This document shows, piece by piece, positions 7,694-15,649 of a DNA stretch of 64,000 bases. Origin of the DNA: PNAI01 sp964575715 (GTDB taxonomy: Bacteria; Pseudomonadota; Alphaproteobacteria; Rhizobiales; Xanthobacteraceae); assembly GCA_964575715.1 (NCBI GenBank), contig CAZNSG010000329.1:1-64000 (forward strand), given 5' to 3'. Under the pieces are notes generated by a model. That model ran no database searches and had not been told where the DNA came from. It saw only the letters and a program-made list of their open reading frames with translations. Every line of letters starts with the position of its first letter. Positions within the stretch are counted from its first letter, which is position 1. The position numbers and the translations under genes were made by a program.

Positions 7694-9070
7694 TTAGTGC
7701 AATTCCTTAAGATCGCCGATCATCACTGGGATGAATTCAGACACCGTCGGGTGAATATGCACCGCCTTTTGCAGGACGGTGTAAGGCGCCTTTGCGTACA
7801 TCAGATCGAGGATCGAGTGGACGATCTCATCGCCCGAAAGTCCAAGAAAAGACGCACCTAGAATTTGCTTGCTATCCTTGTCGACCAGAATTTTCATGAA
7901 GCCCAGAGTTTCACCTTTTTCGAAGGCGCGGCTGATGTCCTCCATCATCAACATCGCGATCAAGGCCGGTCTGCCAGATCGCCGAACCTCCGCCTCGGTC
8001 ATGCCGACACGCCCAAGCGGCGGGTCGGTAAATAGCGCATAGGCGGTGATGCGGTCGGATGCCCGCCGACGATCGTTGTCGAGGATATTCGCTGCGATGA
8101 TTTCAAAATCATTGTATGACGTGTGGGTAAACGCGCCGCGGCCATTGCAATCTCCCATCGCCCAGACGCCAGGCGCGTTCGCGCGCAATTCATCGTCCAC
8201 TTTGATAAAGCCGCGATCATCGAGAGCAATGTCGGCCTTGTCGAGCCCGAGATCATCGGTGTTGGGCCGCCGTCCGATGGCCAGCAGCAGGTGTGACCCC
8301 GCGACTTGCTTGGCAACGCCATCTTGGATGACATCGACGGCAATGCCGTTGCCCTTTTTGGCAACGCCAACGACCTTTGTATTGACGCGCACGTCGATGC
8401 CTTCACTTTGCAGAATATTCGCGACCGCCGCGGAGACGTCCACATCCTCGCGCGCGATCAGTCGCGGCGCCAATTCAATCACCGTTACGTTGGCTCCAAA
8501 GCGCCGAAAGATTTGTGCAAACTCAAGGCCAATATAGCTTCCGCCAAGGATCACGAGATCGGGCGGCAGATAATCCACGTCCAGCAGCGAGCTGTTGGTA
8601 AAATAGTCAACCTGATCGAGCCCTTTGATCGGCGGCACGAGCGCGCGGCCTCCCACATTGATGAAGATCCGATCGGCATCGAGAGCTTGATCTCCAACAG
8701 AAACGGATTTTGGAGCGATGAAGCGGCCATGCCCCTCGTAAACCGTGCATCCTTCTAGATTTTTCAATGAGCGTTCGACGCCATTGCGCGACAGGCCCAA
8801 GACATAGTCCTTGCGGGCTTTGACGGCTTTCATGTCGACTTTTATGTTTCCCTCGATCTTTACCCCGAAGTCCGCGGCACGACGGGCCATATGGGCGGTA
8901 TAGGCGCTCGCCACCAGTGTTTTTGTCGGGGTGCAGCCGGTGTTGACGCAGGTTCCGCCAAAGAACTTGCGTTCAATGACGGCGACATTTTGGCCGGCGG
9001 CGACGAGACGCCGGGCCAGCGATGGGCCGGATTGTCCGGTGCCGATGATGATGGCGTCGTGGTGTTGCAT
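7694..9070 (-). CDS. FAD-dependent pyridine nucleotide-disulphide oxidoreductase (MerA/RclA-like)
   Basis: A 458-residue class I flavoprotein disulphide reductase. It has the FAD-binding Rossmann motif (IIGTGQSGPSLARRL), the redox-active pair in GGTCVNTGCTPTK (Cys42/Cys47 region), the NAD(P)H-binding motif (VILGGSYIGLEFA), the second FAD motif (GVWAMGDCNGRGAFTH) and the dimerisation domain with HIHPTVSE. It lacks the N-terminal heavy-metal domain and C-terminal CC pair of true mercuric reductases. Its overall plan resembles RclA, the copper(II)/hypochlorite-resistance reductase. In an operon with a patatin lipase and bdhA, inside a stress regulon, an RclA-like role is plausible but inferred. 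Confidence 0.9.
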   Translation of the reverse strand: MQHHDAIIIGTGQSGPSLARRLVAAGQNVAVIERKFFGGTCVNTGCTPTKTLVASAYTAHMARRAADFGVKIEGNIKVDMKAVKARKDYVLGLSRNGVERSLKNLEGCTVYEGHGRFIAPKSVSVGDQALDADRIFINVGGRALVPPIKGLDQVDYFTNSSLLDVDYLPPDLVILGGSYIGLEFAQIFRRFGANVTVIELAPRLIAREDVDVSAAVANILQSEGIDVRVNTKVVGVAKKGNGIAVDVIQDGVAKQVAGSHLLLAIGRRPNTDDLGLDKADIALDDRGFIKVDDELRANAPGVWAMGDCNGRGAFTHTSYNDFEIIAANILDNDRRRASDRITAYALFTDPPLGRVGMTEAEVRRSGRPALIAMLMMEDISRAFEKGETLGFMKILVDKDSKQILGASFLGLSGDEIVHSILDLMYAKAPYTVLQKAVHIHPTVSEFIPVMIGDLKELH

Positions 9071-9116
9071 TGTCAGTCTCTCAAAATCGGCCGTTTACCG
9101 GCGGCAAGGGCGTGCG

Positions 9117-10289
9117 CTACTCCGCCGCCTGCAGCACCTCTTCTTTCGGCTCGTGCAAGATCACTCCGTCGAGAGGATCGAACTCGCCCTCCCACGGCGC
9201 CAGTTCGAGCACGCGGGCGGTTTTCGCATAGCCAGCCTCCCAACGCATTTTGATGCTCGAGGGGCTGAAATCGACGTCCTTGGTGTGGTTTTCTTTTTCA
9301 AGCTGTGGCGCCAGCAGACGCACGACATGCATGGTTGTGGCGCAACCGTAGTCCGCCAGGTCGCGCGCGGCAGCGCTTTTGCGAACGTCCTCCGGCAGCA
9401 GCTTCGCAAGCTCGCTGACGACATGACGCATGTGATGCATCTGACGCTGGCGGGTAATGTGGCTCGCAACGCGGCTGGAATATTGAATGTCCTTCTGGCG
9501 ATTGAGCACCTCCCACATCGTTCCCGGCTCTGAACCGTCCGGATTCCACAGATGGACCGCGAAAATAAGCGAGTTCTTGCGGGGATTGTCGTCGAAAATC
9601 GCTTCGGTCGGCGTATTAGAAAGAATGCCGCCGTCCCAATAGAGTTCATCGTCGATGCGCACGGCCGGGAATGCCGGCGGCAATGCTCCCGACGCCATAA
9701 TATGTTTCACGTCAAGCTCGCCTTCACGGCTGTCGAAATAACGCATCTGACTGGTGCGTACATGCGCCGCGCCAACCGTGAGTCGTGGCTTGCATTTATT
9801 GACGAGCGAAAAGTCGACAAGCTCGCACAGCGTCCGCTCGAGTGGAGCGGTCGTATAGAAGCCGGCATTGTCCGTTCCGAGTGGAACAAGTGTTCCGAGG
9901 AATGCGCCCGGATTTGGCTCAAAGAAAGCCGGAATCCCCCGCAGCATTGTGCTCCAAAACGCGATCATGTCCGGTATGCCCGTCCAGACCGGCACGACGG
10001 ACGGCGGGCGATAGGACATTCGATCCCAGAATTCCTTGAGTTTTTCCAGACGATCGCCAGGCTGATTGCCCGCGATGAGGCTTGCGTTGATTGCCCCGAT
10101 GGATGTGCCGACGATCCAATCCGGCTCGATTCCGGCCTCATGCAGCGCCTGATAGACGCCGGCCTGATAGGCGCCGAGCGCTCCACCGCCTTGCAACACA
10201 AGGACGATTTGACGCTTGTCATCCTTCTTCTGGTGAGCACGCCGCGCGTCTGCTATTTTGGCAATCGAGTTTTCTGTTTTATTTTCCAT
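9117..10289 (-). CDS. Patatin-like phospholipase
   Basis: A cytosolic patatin-family acyl hydrolase of 390 residues from ATG 10289. This start is preferred over 10322 because GGGAGAG lies 8 bp upstream. The oxyanion loop GGGALGAYQAG, the nucleophile elbow GTSIG and the Asp of the Ser-Asp dyad in WDGGILSNTP are intact. A C-terminal part with a DUF3734-like helical region follows. Such enzymes release fatty acids from phospholipids or polyhydroxyalkanoate-associated lipids. It sits 29 bp after bdhA and 46 bp before the flavoenzyme gene, so the three are very probably co-transcribed. Confidence 0.9.
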   Translation of the reverse strand: MENKTENSIAKIADARRAHQKKDDKRQIVLVLQGGGALGAYQAGVYQALHEAGIEPDWIVGTSIGAINASLIAGNQPGDRLEKLKEFWDRMSYRPPSVVPVWTGIPDMIAFWSTMLRGIPAFFEPNPGAFLGTLVPLGTDNAGFYTTAPLERTLCELVDFSLVNKCKPRLTVGAAHVRTSQMRYFDSREGELDVKHIMASGALPPAFPAVRIDDELYWDGGILSNTPTEAIFDDNPRKNSLIFAVHLWNPDGSEPGTMWEVLNRQKDIQYSSRVASHITRQRQMHHMRHVVSELAKLLPEDVRKSAAARDLADYGCATTMHVVRLLAPQLEKENHTKDVDFSPSSIKMRWEAGYAKTARVLELAPWEGEFDPLDGVILHEPKEEVLQAAE

Positions 10290-10318
10290 TTTACTCTCCC
10301 TGGGCGATTGATGCAGAT

Positions 10319-11143
10319 TCAATGAGCAGTCCAGCCGCCGTCCACCGGCAAGGCGATGCCGGTGATCGAAGCGGCGGCTTCGCTCACGAGAAATACCGAG
10401 AGCGCGCCCAGCTCCTCGACGGTTGCAAAGCGTTTGTTCGGTTGCTGCGCGAGCAGCACGTCGCGAATGACCTGTTCGCGTGGAATCCCATGCGCCTTGG
10501 CCTGACCCTCGATCTGCGCTTCGACGAGCGGGGTGTAGACATAGCCAGGGCAGATCGCGTTGCAGGTGATGCCCGACTCGGCGGTCTCCAAGGCGATGAC
10601 CTTGGTCAGACCGACTATGCCGTGCTTGGCCGCCACATAAGCCGACTTAAATGGCGACGCCACCAAACCGTGCGCTGAGGCAATATTGATGATGCGCCCC
10701 CATTTGTTCTTACGCATGGCCGGGAGCGCGGCGCGGGTGGTATGAAACGCCGACGACAGGTTGATGGCGAGGATCGCGTCCCATTTCTCAATGGGAAACT
10801 CCTCGATCGGCGAGACGTGTTGGATGCCTGCGTTGTTGACCAGGATGTCAAGGCGGCCAAACGTGTCCAAAGTCATCTTGACCATGTCGGCAATGGCGGC
10901 AGACTTCGACATGTCCGCGTTCGAATAGCGGACTTTGACACCAAATTCGGAAACGATCTTGGCTTGTGTCTCGGCGATCTCCGCCGGTGGCCCAAAGCCG
11001 TTGAGCACAATGGTCGAGCCGGCTGCTGCCAAAGCACGGGCGATGCCGAGCCCTATGCCGCTGGTCGAGCCGGTGATGAGAGATACCTTACCCTCCAGCG
11101 ATCGGGTCGCGTCGATAAGACTTTGGGATGTTTGAATATTCAT
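10319..11143 (-). CDS. bdhA: 3-hydroxybutyrate dehydrogenase (SDR)
   Basis: A 274-residue SDR. The start is ATG 11143, supported by AGGAGGG 8 bp upstream; the longer open frame to 11344 is untranslated leader. The cofactor motif (TGSTSGIGLGIA), the catalytic Ser/Tyr/Lys (IASAHGLV..YVAAK) and the substrate-loop sequence CPGYVYTPLVEAQI are characteristic of D-3-hydroxybutyrate dehydrogenases, which interconvert 3-hydroxybutyrate and acetoacetate with NAD. First gene of the operon that continues with patatin, flavoenzyme and DUF1622. Operator B lies 82 bp upstream of the start. The presence of a PHB-cycle enzyme in a stress operon is unusual. Confidence 0.9.
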   Translation of the reverse strand: MNIQTSQSLIDATRSLEGKVSLITGSTSGIGLGIARALAAAGSTIVLNGFGPPAEIAETQAKIVSEFGVKVRYSNADMSKSAAIADMVKMTLDTFGRLDILVNNAGIQHVSPIEEFPIEKWDAILAINLSSAFHTTRAALPAMRKNKWGRIINIASAHGLVASPFKSAYVAAKHGIVGLTKVIALETAESGITCNAICPGYVYTPLVEAQIEGQAKAHGIPREQVIRDVLLAQQPNKRFATVEELGALSVFLVSEAAASITGIALPVDGGWTAH

Positions 11144-11224
11144 GGCGCGCCCTCCTGGTATAAGCGCCGGCGTCCGATGGAGCGGTGCTGCCCCGACATT
11201 GCATGCGCGGCACAGCAGCGGGAA

Positions 11225-11261
11225 ATGCCTATTGGCTATTGAAACGATAGAGTGCCGCCAA
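11225..11261 (-). promoter_or_regulatory. LysR-type four-box operator B (bdhA operon)
   Basis: Toward bdhA: TTGG-N7-CTAT-N7-ATAG-N7-GCAT, followed by TTTCC. The inner CTAT/ATAG pair is perfect. It ends 82 bp before the bdhA start. It shares the 336-bp divergent region 11144-11479 with operator I for doxX; nothing else is coded there. Confidence 0.65.
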
Positions 11262-11360
11262 GCGATCTCATCGAGCGCCTCGCCAAAGCGACAATAGCTG
11301 ATGGTCAAAGCTTCGAAGTCAAATTCACGCGCGCAACAAGTCACAGAGCCGTGAACATAG

Positions 11361-11397
11361 ATAGGCGCCGGCTATCCGATAGATCGACATTCGGTAT
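11361..11397 (+). promoter_or_regulatory. LysR-type four-box operator I (doxX)
   Basis: Toward doxX: ATAG-N7-CTAT-N7-ATCG-N7-GTAT, followed by TTTCG. Boxes 1 and 2 are perfect and box 4 has three of four bases. It ends 83 bp before the doxX start codon. Confidence 0.65.
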
Positions 11398-11479
11398 TTC
11401 GAATCCGATGAGCAATCAGATTGAATGGGGAAAGCCAGCCTAGCTGTCGCAAGCAGCTCGGAATCAGCAGGAGAGTTCC

Positions 11480-11947
11480 ATGCACCCGATCCAATGGCTC
11501 GAATCCGGACGAAACCTCGCCGAACGAATTCCCTACAGCCTGGTCGCGCTGGTCTCCCGTATCGCCGTCGCAAGCGTGTTCTGGCGATCGGGACGGACGA
11601 AGGTCAACGGCTTCTCGATTCGGGAGGAAACGTTCTTTCTGTTTAGCGAAGAGTACAAGGTTCCCTTGCTGCCGCCGGATCTGGCTGCCTATTTGAGCAC
11701 CATCGCGGAGCATGTCTTTCCCGTCCTTTTGGTCGTCGAGCTCGCCACGCGTTTGTCGGCGCTTGGACTGTTCGGAATGACTTTGGTGATACAGCTGTTC
11801 GTGTTTCCCCATGGCTGGCCTGAGCATGTGCTCTGGTTTGCGCTGCTTGGCTTACTCATCGCACGCGGCCCAGGTGCGATCTCGCTCGATCATTTCGTCT
11901 GGAACGGCCGGTTGGTCGCACCCACGATGGCACGCGGAATCAATTGA
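11480..11947 (+). CDS. DoxX family membrane protein
   Basis: 155 residues, four predicted transmembrane segments, with the family features SRIAVASVFWRSGRTKVNGF near the N-terminus and the acidic helix (EHVFPVLLVVELATRLSAL). DoxX-like proteins are quinone-linked or accessory membrane subunits and are the usual fourth member (BufD) of bufferin operons. Here the gene is monocistronic and 8 kb from the bufferin genes, but carries its own copy of the same operator. A GGAGAG Shine-Dalgarno precedes the ATG. Convergent with egtD; a hairpin lies between them. Confidence 0.88.
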   Translation: MHPIQWLESGRNLAERIPYSLVALVSRIAVASVFWRSGRTKVNGFSIREETFFLFSEEYKVPLLPPDLAAYLSTIAEHVFPVLLVVELATRLSALGLFGMTLVIQLFVFPHGWPEHVLWFALLGLLIARGPGAISLDHFVWNGRLVAPTMARGIN

Positions 11948-11968
11948 ACGCATCGTCAAAAATGCTGC

Positions 11969-11997
11969 ATCGCCGGTTTCACAATAAGGCCGGCGAT
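11969..11997. terminator. Stem-loop between doxX and egtD
   Basis: ATCGCCGG pairs with CCGGCGAT across a 13-nt loop, 22 bp after the doxX stop. The following sequence is T-rich only in part (TCGTTTATT), so termination is plausible but not certain; it could serve both convergent genes. Confidence 0.45.
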
Positions 11998-12084
11998 TCA
12001 TCGTTTATTGGAGTTGCCGGATCGTATTCGTTTTGACGGCTATTCTTTGCGCAGTTAATGAGTAGATCGGTTAAATAGACCGGC

Positions 12085-13053
12085 TTACATTGGCGCAACA
12101 AACTCGTGAACGCTGAACAGCGCGTTTTCGTTTAGCCACACGCGCTGCGCGGCCCAACCCGCCTTCCTGCCGAGGCTTTGAAACTCCCCGATCGTATATT
12201 TGTACGAATTCTCGGTGTGGATCGATTCACCCGCGGCGAATCGTATTGGGCGCCCAAGGATTCGAACGAACTGATTCTTGGCGCTCACGAGGTGCATCTC
12301 GATCCGCCCCGCATCGCAGTTGTAGACGGCTCGGTGATGAAATGCGCCGACATCAAATGAGCCGCCCAGCTCGCGATTGATGCGCGTCAGTAGATTGAGA
12401 TTGAAGGCAGCGGTTACGCCGGCGGCATCGTCATAGGCCGGGATGAGCCTGTGTACGTCCTTCTTGAGGTCCACGCCCACGATCAGCCGGCCACCAGGGG
12501 AGAGTGCCGTTCGCATCGCGTTGAGCAGCCGGATGGCTTCGGCTTCGTTCATGTTACCGATGGTCGAACCGGGGAAGAATCCAGTCTTTTCGCGGCTTGC
12601 AAGATCGGCGGGAAATTTTGTCGGCGCGGAGAAATTGCCGACGATCGGTCGCACATCGAGCGACGGAAAGCGCTTGACCAGGCGCTGCGAGGCGATTTCG
12701 AGCGCGCTATCGGATATGTCGATCGGCACATATGCCGCCAACTGAGGCAGGGCGTCGAGCAAAATCTCGGTCTTGCGGCTTGAGCCGGAGCCGAACTCAA
12801 CCAGCACGCCTCCCTGCGGGATCCCGTCCACAATTTCGGCGGCGTGAGTTCGCAGAATCGCGGTCTCAGTACGTGTGGGGTAATACTCCGGCAGGCGCGT
12901 GATCTGCTCGAAGAGTTCGCTGCCACGCGCGTCGTAGAAATATCGACAGGGCAGCGTCTTGGGCATTTGCGATAGGCCTTCCAGCACGGCAGACGCGAAA
13001 GTCTCGTCGATCTCGACTATGGTTTCAGGATCCATTCGGGAAATTTGATTCAC
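12085..13053 (-). CDS. egtD: L-histidine N-alpha-methyltransferase
   Basis: 322 residues from GTG 13053, which has AAGGGGGC just upstream and gives the usual EgtD length (about 321). The SAM-dependent domain is recognised by the N-terminal LPCRYFYDARGSELFEQIT, by LPEYYPTRTETAIL, by the glycine motif LVEFGSGSSRKTEILLD and by FFPGSTIGNM. EgtD trimethylates histidine to hercynine, the first step to ergothioneine, a thiol antioxidant. The partner sulfoxide synthase EgtB is not in the window. The in-frame upstream ATG 13221 has no ribosome binding site and adds residues unlike the family, but would lie only 34 bp from operator D. Confidence 0.9.
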   Translation of the reverse strand: MNQISRMDPETIVEIDETFASAVLEGLSQMPKTLPCRYFYDARGSELFEQITRLPEYYPTRTETAILRTHAAEIVDGIPQGGVLVEFGSGSSRKTEILLDALPQLAAYVPIDISDSALEIASQRLVKRFPSLDVRPIVGNFSAPTKFPADLASREKTGFFPGSTIGNMNEAEAIRLLNAMRTALSPGGRLIVGVDLKKDVHRLIPAYDDAAGVTAAFNLNLLTRINRELGGSFDVGAFHHRAVYNCDAGRIEMHLVSAKNQFVRILGRPIRFAAGESIHTENSYKYTIGEFQSLGRKAGWAAQRVWLNENALFSVHEFVAPM

Positions 13054-13254
13054 GTTTGCCCCCTTGCTGGACGAGTCCGCTCTCGATCCCCATGCGACCG
13101 CATTTGCATGGGCGCCTGATGGGCGCCTGCATGACTTGGGATCGTCATGCCGGCTCAGGCTGCACTCGATCATCGCGACGGTGGCCAGGTCCCGCGGGGG
13201 GTAGGCCTGGAACGAATGCATCGGTAGATAATCTGATGGACAGCTAAGGAGGAA

Positions 13255-13291
13255 ATATCAGTTGCACATTGGCGCGATAGCCGATCGCTAT
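13255..13291 (-). promoter_or_regulatory. LysR-type four-box operator D (egtD)
   Basis: Toward egtD: ATAG-N7-CTAT-N7-ATGT-N7-ATAT, followed by TTTCC. Boxes 1 and 2 lie in an 8-bp inverted repeat (GCGATAGC/GCTATCGC). It is 201 bp from the GTG start of egtD, farther than the other operators, suggesting a long leader. The intergenic stretch 13054-13449 holds this operator and operator J and no supported gene. Confidence 0.6.
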
Positions 13292-13332
13292 CGCCGCGCT
13301 TGGCGTGACGATTTCGTTATTCATTGCCTTCG

Positions 13333-13369
13333 ATACGCGTCAGCTATTGATATGAAAGTCCGCGTGTGA
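13333..13369 (+). promoter_or_regulatory. LysR-type four-box operator J (DUF302 gene)
   Basis: Toward the DUF302 gene: ATAC-N7-CTAT-N7-AAAG-N7-GTGA, followed by TTTCG. This is weaker than the others, but box 2 is perfect and the site ends 80 bp before ATG 13450, the standard distance in this cluster. Confidence 0.45.
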
Positions 13370-13449
13370 TTTCGAATTCGCCATTCCTGATGCATTCTGA
13401 AGTCGAAACTTGCGCAATGACGCGCAAGTCAACGCAGAGGAATGGATTC

Positions 13450-13932
13450 ATGTTCACCAAAGCAAAATTCTTGCGCTTTCCCGCCGCCGCGGTGATTGCG
13501 CTCACGCTGGCATTTGCGGGTGACGCAAGCGCTTCGTCCAAGGACGGTATCGTCCGCGTCAAGAGCGCCTACAACTTCACCGATACGGTCGCTCGCCTGA
13601 AAGCTGACATCGCCGCAAAGGGCATCATGTTCTTCAGTGAGATTGATCAGTCAAAGTTGGCGGCCGATGCGGGCATCAAGTTGCAGCCATCGACACTGCT
13701 GGTGTTTGGCAATCCGCCGCTTGGGACGCAATTCATCACGGCGAATGCAAATTCCGGCTTGGACTGGCCCGTGCGGTTGCTGGTTACCGAGGATGATTCG
13801 GGTACGGTGAGAACAATCTATACCGATTTCAATTGGATTGCCGTCCGTCATGGAATCAAGAATCGGAAGGCGCAATTCAAGAAAGCATCCGAGGTCATCG
13901 CGTCCATCACGTCGAGCGTGAAGACGAAATGA
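13450..13932 (+). CDS. Secreted DUF302 protein
   Basis: 160 residues. An N-terminal signal peptide (hydrophobic core FPAAAVIALTLAFA, cleavage likely near GDASA-SS) is followed by one DUF302 domain with the conserved SAYNFTDTVARLKADIAAKG start and LLVFGNPPLGT centre. DUF302 proteins are small dimeric periplasmic or cytosolic proteins, often found with thiol or sulfur genes; the biochemical role is unknown. ATG 13450 is chosen for its AGAGGA motif and because it begins the signal peptide. It is divergent from egtD and preceded by operator J. Confidence 0.88.
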   Translation: MFTKAKFLRFPAAAVIALTLAFAGDASASSKDGIVRVKSAYNFTDTVARLKADIAAKGIMFFSEIDQSKLAADAGIKLQPSTLLVFGNPPLGTQFITANANSGLDWPVRLLVTEDDSGTVRTIYTDFNWIAVRHGIKNRKAQFKKASEVIASITSSVKTK

Positions 13933-14016
13933 GCGGCCGTTCGCGGTGCCGGCTCCGAGCCGATGGGCCATGGTCCCGTCATTTGGAGCCGGCGCCTGCG
14001 GACTTCGAACAAGAAC

Positions 14017-14053
14017 ATAGCGCAGCGCTATCGAGTCGAGAGCAACCAGGTAT
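14017..14053 (+). promoter_or_regulatory. LysR-type four-box operator E (cupin gene)
   Basis: Toward the cupin gene: ATAG-N7-CTAT-N7-AGAG-N7-GTAT, followed by TTTCC. Fourteen of sixteen box bases match the consensus. It ends 83 bp before ATG 14137. Confidence 0.65.
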
Positions 14054-14136
14054 TTCCTTCAAAAACACGCGTGGTCCATGATCGCAATTACTGCGGCGGC
14101 CAGAAGTGAAGCTGCAGCGAAACAGAGGAGATGAAA

Positions 14137-14622
14137 ATGTTCAATCGCAAGATCAACAGTGGCTGGCTTCGTACAATCGCCGCCGTCGCTTTCGTCGCGT
14201 CCACCGGATTCGCACTCAACGCTCAGGCCGGTGAATGCCCCGTAGACAAAAGGAAGGTCGATGCCCGGCAACCCGTGAGCCTGCCTGCCAATGGCGTGAC
14301 CGATACGACGCTGGGATCAATCGATCTCGGCAAGGAAATGGCAAAGATCACGGGTCGCGAATTGCGCTTCCGGAAACTGGTCATCAAACCGGGCGGCGTT
14401 GTGCCATGGCACAGCCACGACGATCGTCCTGCGCTCATCTTCGTTGCGCGGGGCACGATCCTGGAATATGCCAGCAATTGCGCGGCGCCGATTGTCCACA
14501 AAGCCGGCGAGGTCAGCACAGAGACCCTCGGAACGTCGCACTGGTGGAAGAACCTTGGAAACAAGACGGTCGTATTGTACGTCGCCGACGTTCGCCGCGA
14601 CCCGAATGACAAACATATGTGA
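14137..14622 (+). CDS. Secreted cupin-domain protein
   Basis: 161 residues with a signal peptide (LRTIAAVAFVASTGFA, cleavage near NAQA-GE) and one cupin domain. Cupin motif 1 appears as PGGVVPWHSHDDRPALIFVARG and gives two histidines and an acidic residue for a metal ion; motif 2 contains HKAGEV. Cys residues at the mature N-terminus (GECPVDKR) and in SNCAAP may form a disulphide. ATG 14137 fits the GAGGAG 6 bp upstream better than ATG 14131, which abuts it. Function unknown; likely periplasmic. Preceded by operator E and followed by a hairpin. Confidence 0.88.
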   Translation: MFNRKINSGWLRTIAAVAFVASTGFALNAQAGECPVDKRKVDARQPVSLPANGVTDTTLGSIDLGKEMAKITGRELRFRKLVIKPGGVVPWHSHDDRPALIFVARGTILEYASNCAAPIVHKAGEVSTETLGTSHWWKNLGNKTVVLYVADVRRDPNDKHM

Positions 14623-14660
14623 CGGTTGCTGTCCGCCCCTCCCCCAGCCCGTCGCATCGT

Positions 14661-14690
14661 GACGCCCCGTATCCCCCCATACGGGGCGTC
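14661..14690. terminator. Strong hairpin after the cupin gene
   Basis: GACGCCCCGTAT and ATACGGGGCGTC form a perfect 12-bp stem with a six-C loop, 38 bp after the cupin stop. There is no T-run behind it (CCCCCTTTGG), so it may act as a factor-dependent terminator or RNA-stabilising stem. Confidence 0.5.
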
Positions 14691-14822
14691 CCCCTTTGGC
14701 AATGGCCGTTATATTTTTTGCTCCTGCAAAGCCCAGCCTTGCTGCACTCAAAGGGCTATAATTAATAACATTATCAATGTCTTATTGATCGTCACCGCCG
14801 CATTCACTAAAAGTCGCATATC

Positions 14823-14859
14823 ATAGACCATCGCTATCATCCCAGCGCATATATTAGAG
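14823..14859 (+). promoter_or_regulatory. LysR-type four-box operator F (peroxiredoxin-like gene 1)
   Basis: Boxes 1 and 2 are perfect (ATAG-N7-CTAT); boxes 3 and 4 (GCGC, AGAG) are poor. It ends 61 bp before ATG 14921. Lower confidence than the other sites, but position and orientation agree. Confidence 0.5.
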
Positions 14860-14920
14860 GCGGTATCGATTTTTCGTTGTGATTCATCATACGGAGTTCC
14901 GGAGAAAGGGCCGATCGCAT

Positions 14921-15622
14921 ATGACTTCCCATATTGTGGCTGCCGACATACGTCAGGCCTTCGAACAGGTCCGCGATATGGATGCATCCATGGGCGAGCG
15001 TCTCAAGGCCTTTGCCGATGCTATCCGTAATCTGCATCCGAGCGCGGCGGCGATCGCCGATCGCATAGTCAATCGCCTTAAGGAGCACGGTGCCGGCGAT
15101 GCCGCTCCGAAGGTCGGCGATTTAATGCCACCGTTCATTCTGCCTGATGAATCAGGTCGATTGGTCAGTCTGCAAGAGATGCTGGCCAATGGACCGGTGA
15201 TTGCGACGTTTCACCGGGGGCATTGGTGCCCATATTGCCGCATCAGCATCAATGCCTTGGCCGAAGCACAGGAGAAAATCAAGAATCTCGGCGCACATAT
15301 GGTAGCAATTATTCCGGAGCGCGGTCAATTTGCCGCCGAAATGAAACTCGACTCCAATGTAAGGTTTCCCATCCTGACCGACATGGATAATGGCTATGCG
15401 CTCATGCTGAATCTTACTTTTTGGGTCGGTACCGAGGTGCAGCAATTTATGACCTCGCTCGGGCGAGATCTGCCTGAATATCAGGGCAATGAAAGCTGGA
15501 TGCTCCCGATACCGGCAACATTCGTTGTCGGCAAGGACGGGCGCATTAAAGCTCGTTTTGTCGATCCCGATTATCGCAAGCGTATGGCGATTGAAGAGTT
15601 GATCGGCTGTCTGAAACAATAA
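14921..15622 (+). CDS. Peroxiredoxin-like protein 1
   Basis: 233 residues. An N-terminal helical region of about 70 residues precedes an AhpC/TSA-type thioredoxin fold beginning PKVGDLMPPFILPDE. The redox motif is HRGHWCPYC, a CxxC in the position of the peroxidatic cysteine. The rest (LGAHMVAIIPERG, FPILTDMDNGYAL) follows the family. Such proteins reduce peroxides or act as thiol oxidoreductases in the cytosol; no signal peptide is seen. ATG 14921 is preferred to an upstream GTG (14879). It is about the same length as, and similar to, the protein at 20568-21287. Convergent with lysR, 27 bp between stops. Confidence 0.9.
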   Translation: MTSHIVAADIRQAFEQVRDMDASMGERLKAFADAIRNLHPSAAAIADRIVNRLKEHGAGDAAPKVGDLMPPFILPDESGRLVSLQEMLANGPVIATFHRGHWCPYCRISINALAEAQEKIKNLGAHMVAIIPERGQFAAEMKLDSNVRFPILTDMDNGYALMLNLTFWVGTEVQQFMTSLGRDLPEYQGNESWMLPIPATFVVGKDGRIKARFVDPDYRKRMAIEELIGCLKQ

Positions 15623-15649
15623 GTATTCCGTCGGCGGTCGCATTGACTC

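Noticed and set aside
13262..13369. 35-codon TTG frame preceded by AAGGAGG, a possible leader peptide
   Set aside because: It overlaps operators D and J, starts with TTG, and its residues look random. The SD-like sequence is within box 4 context of operator D. Kept only as a remote possibility.
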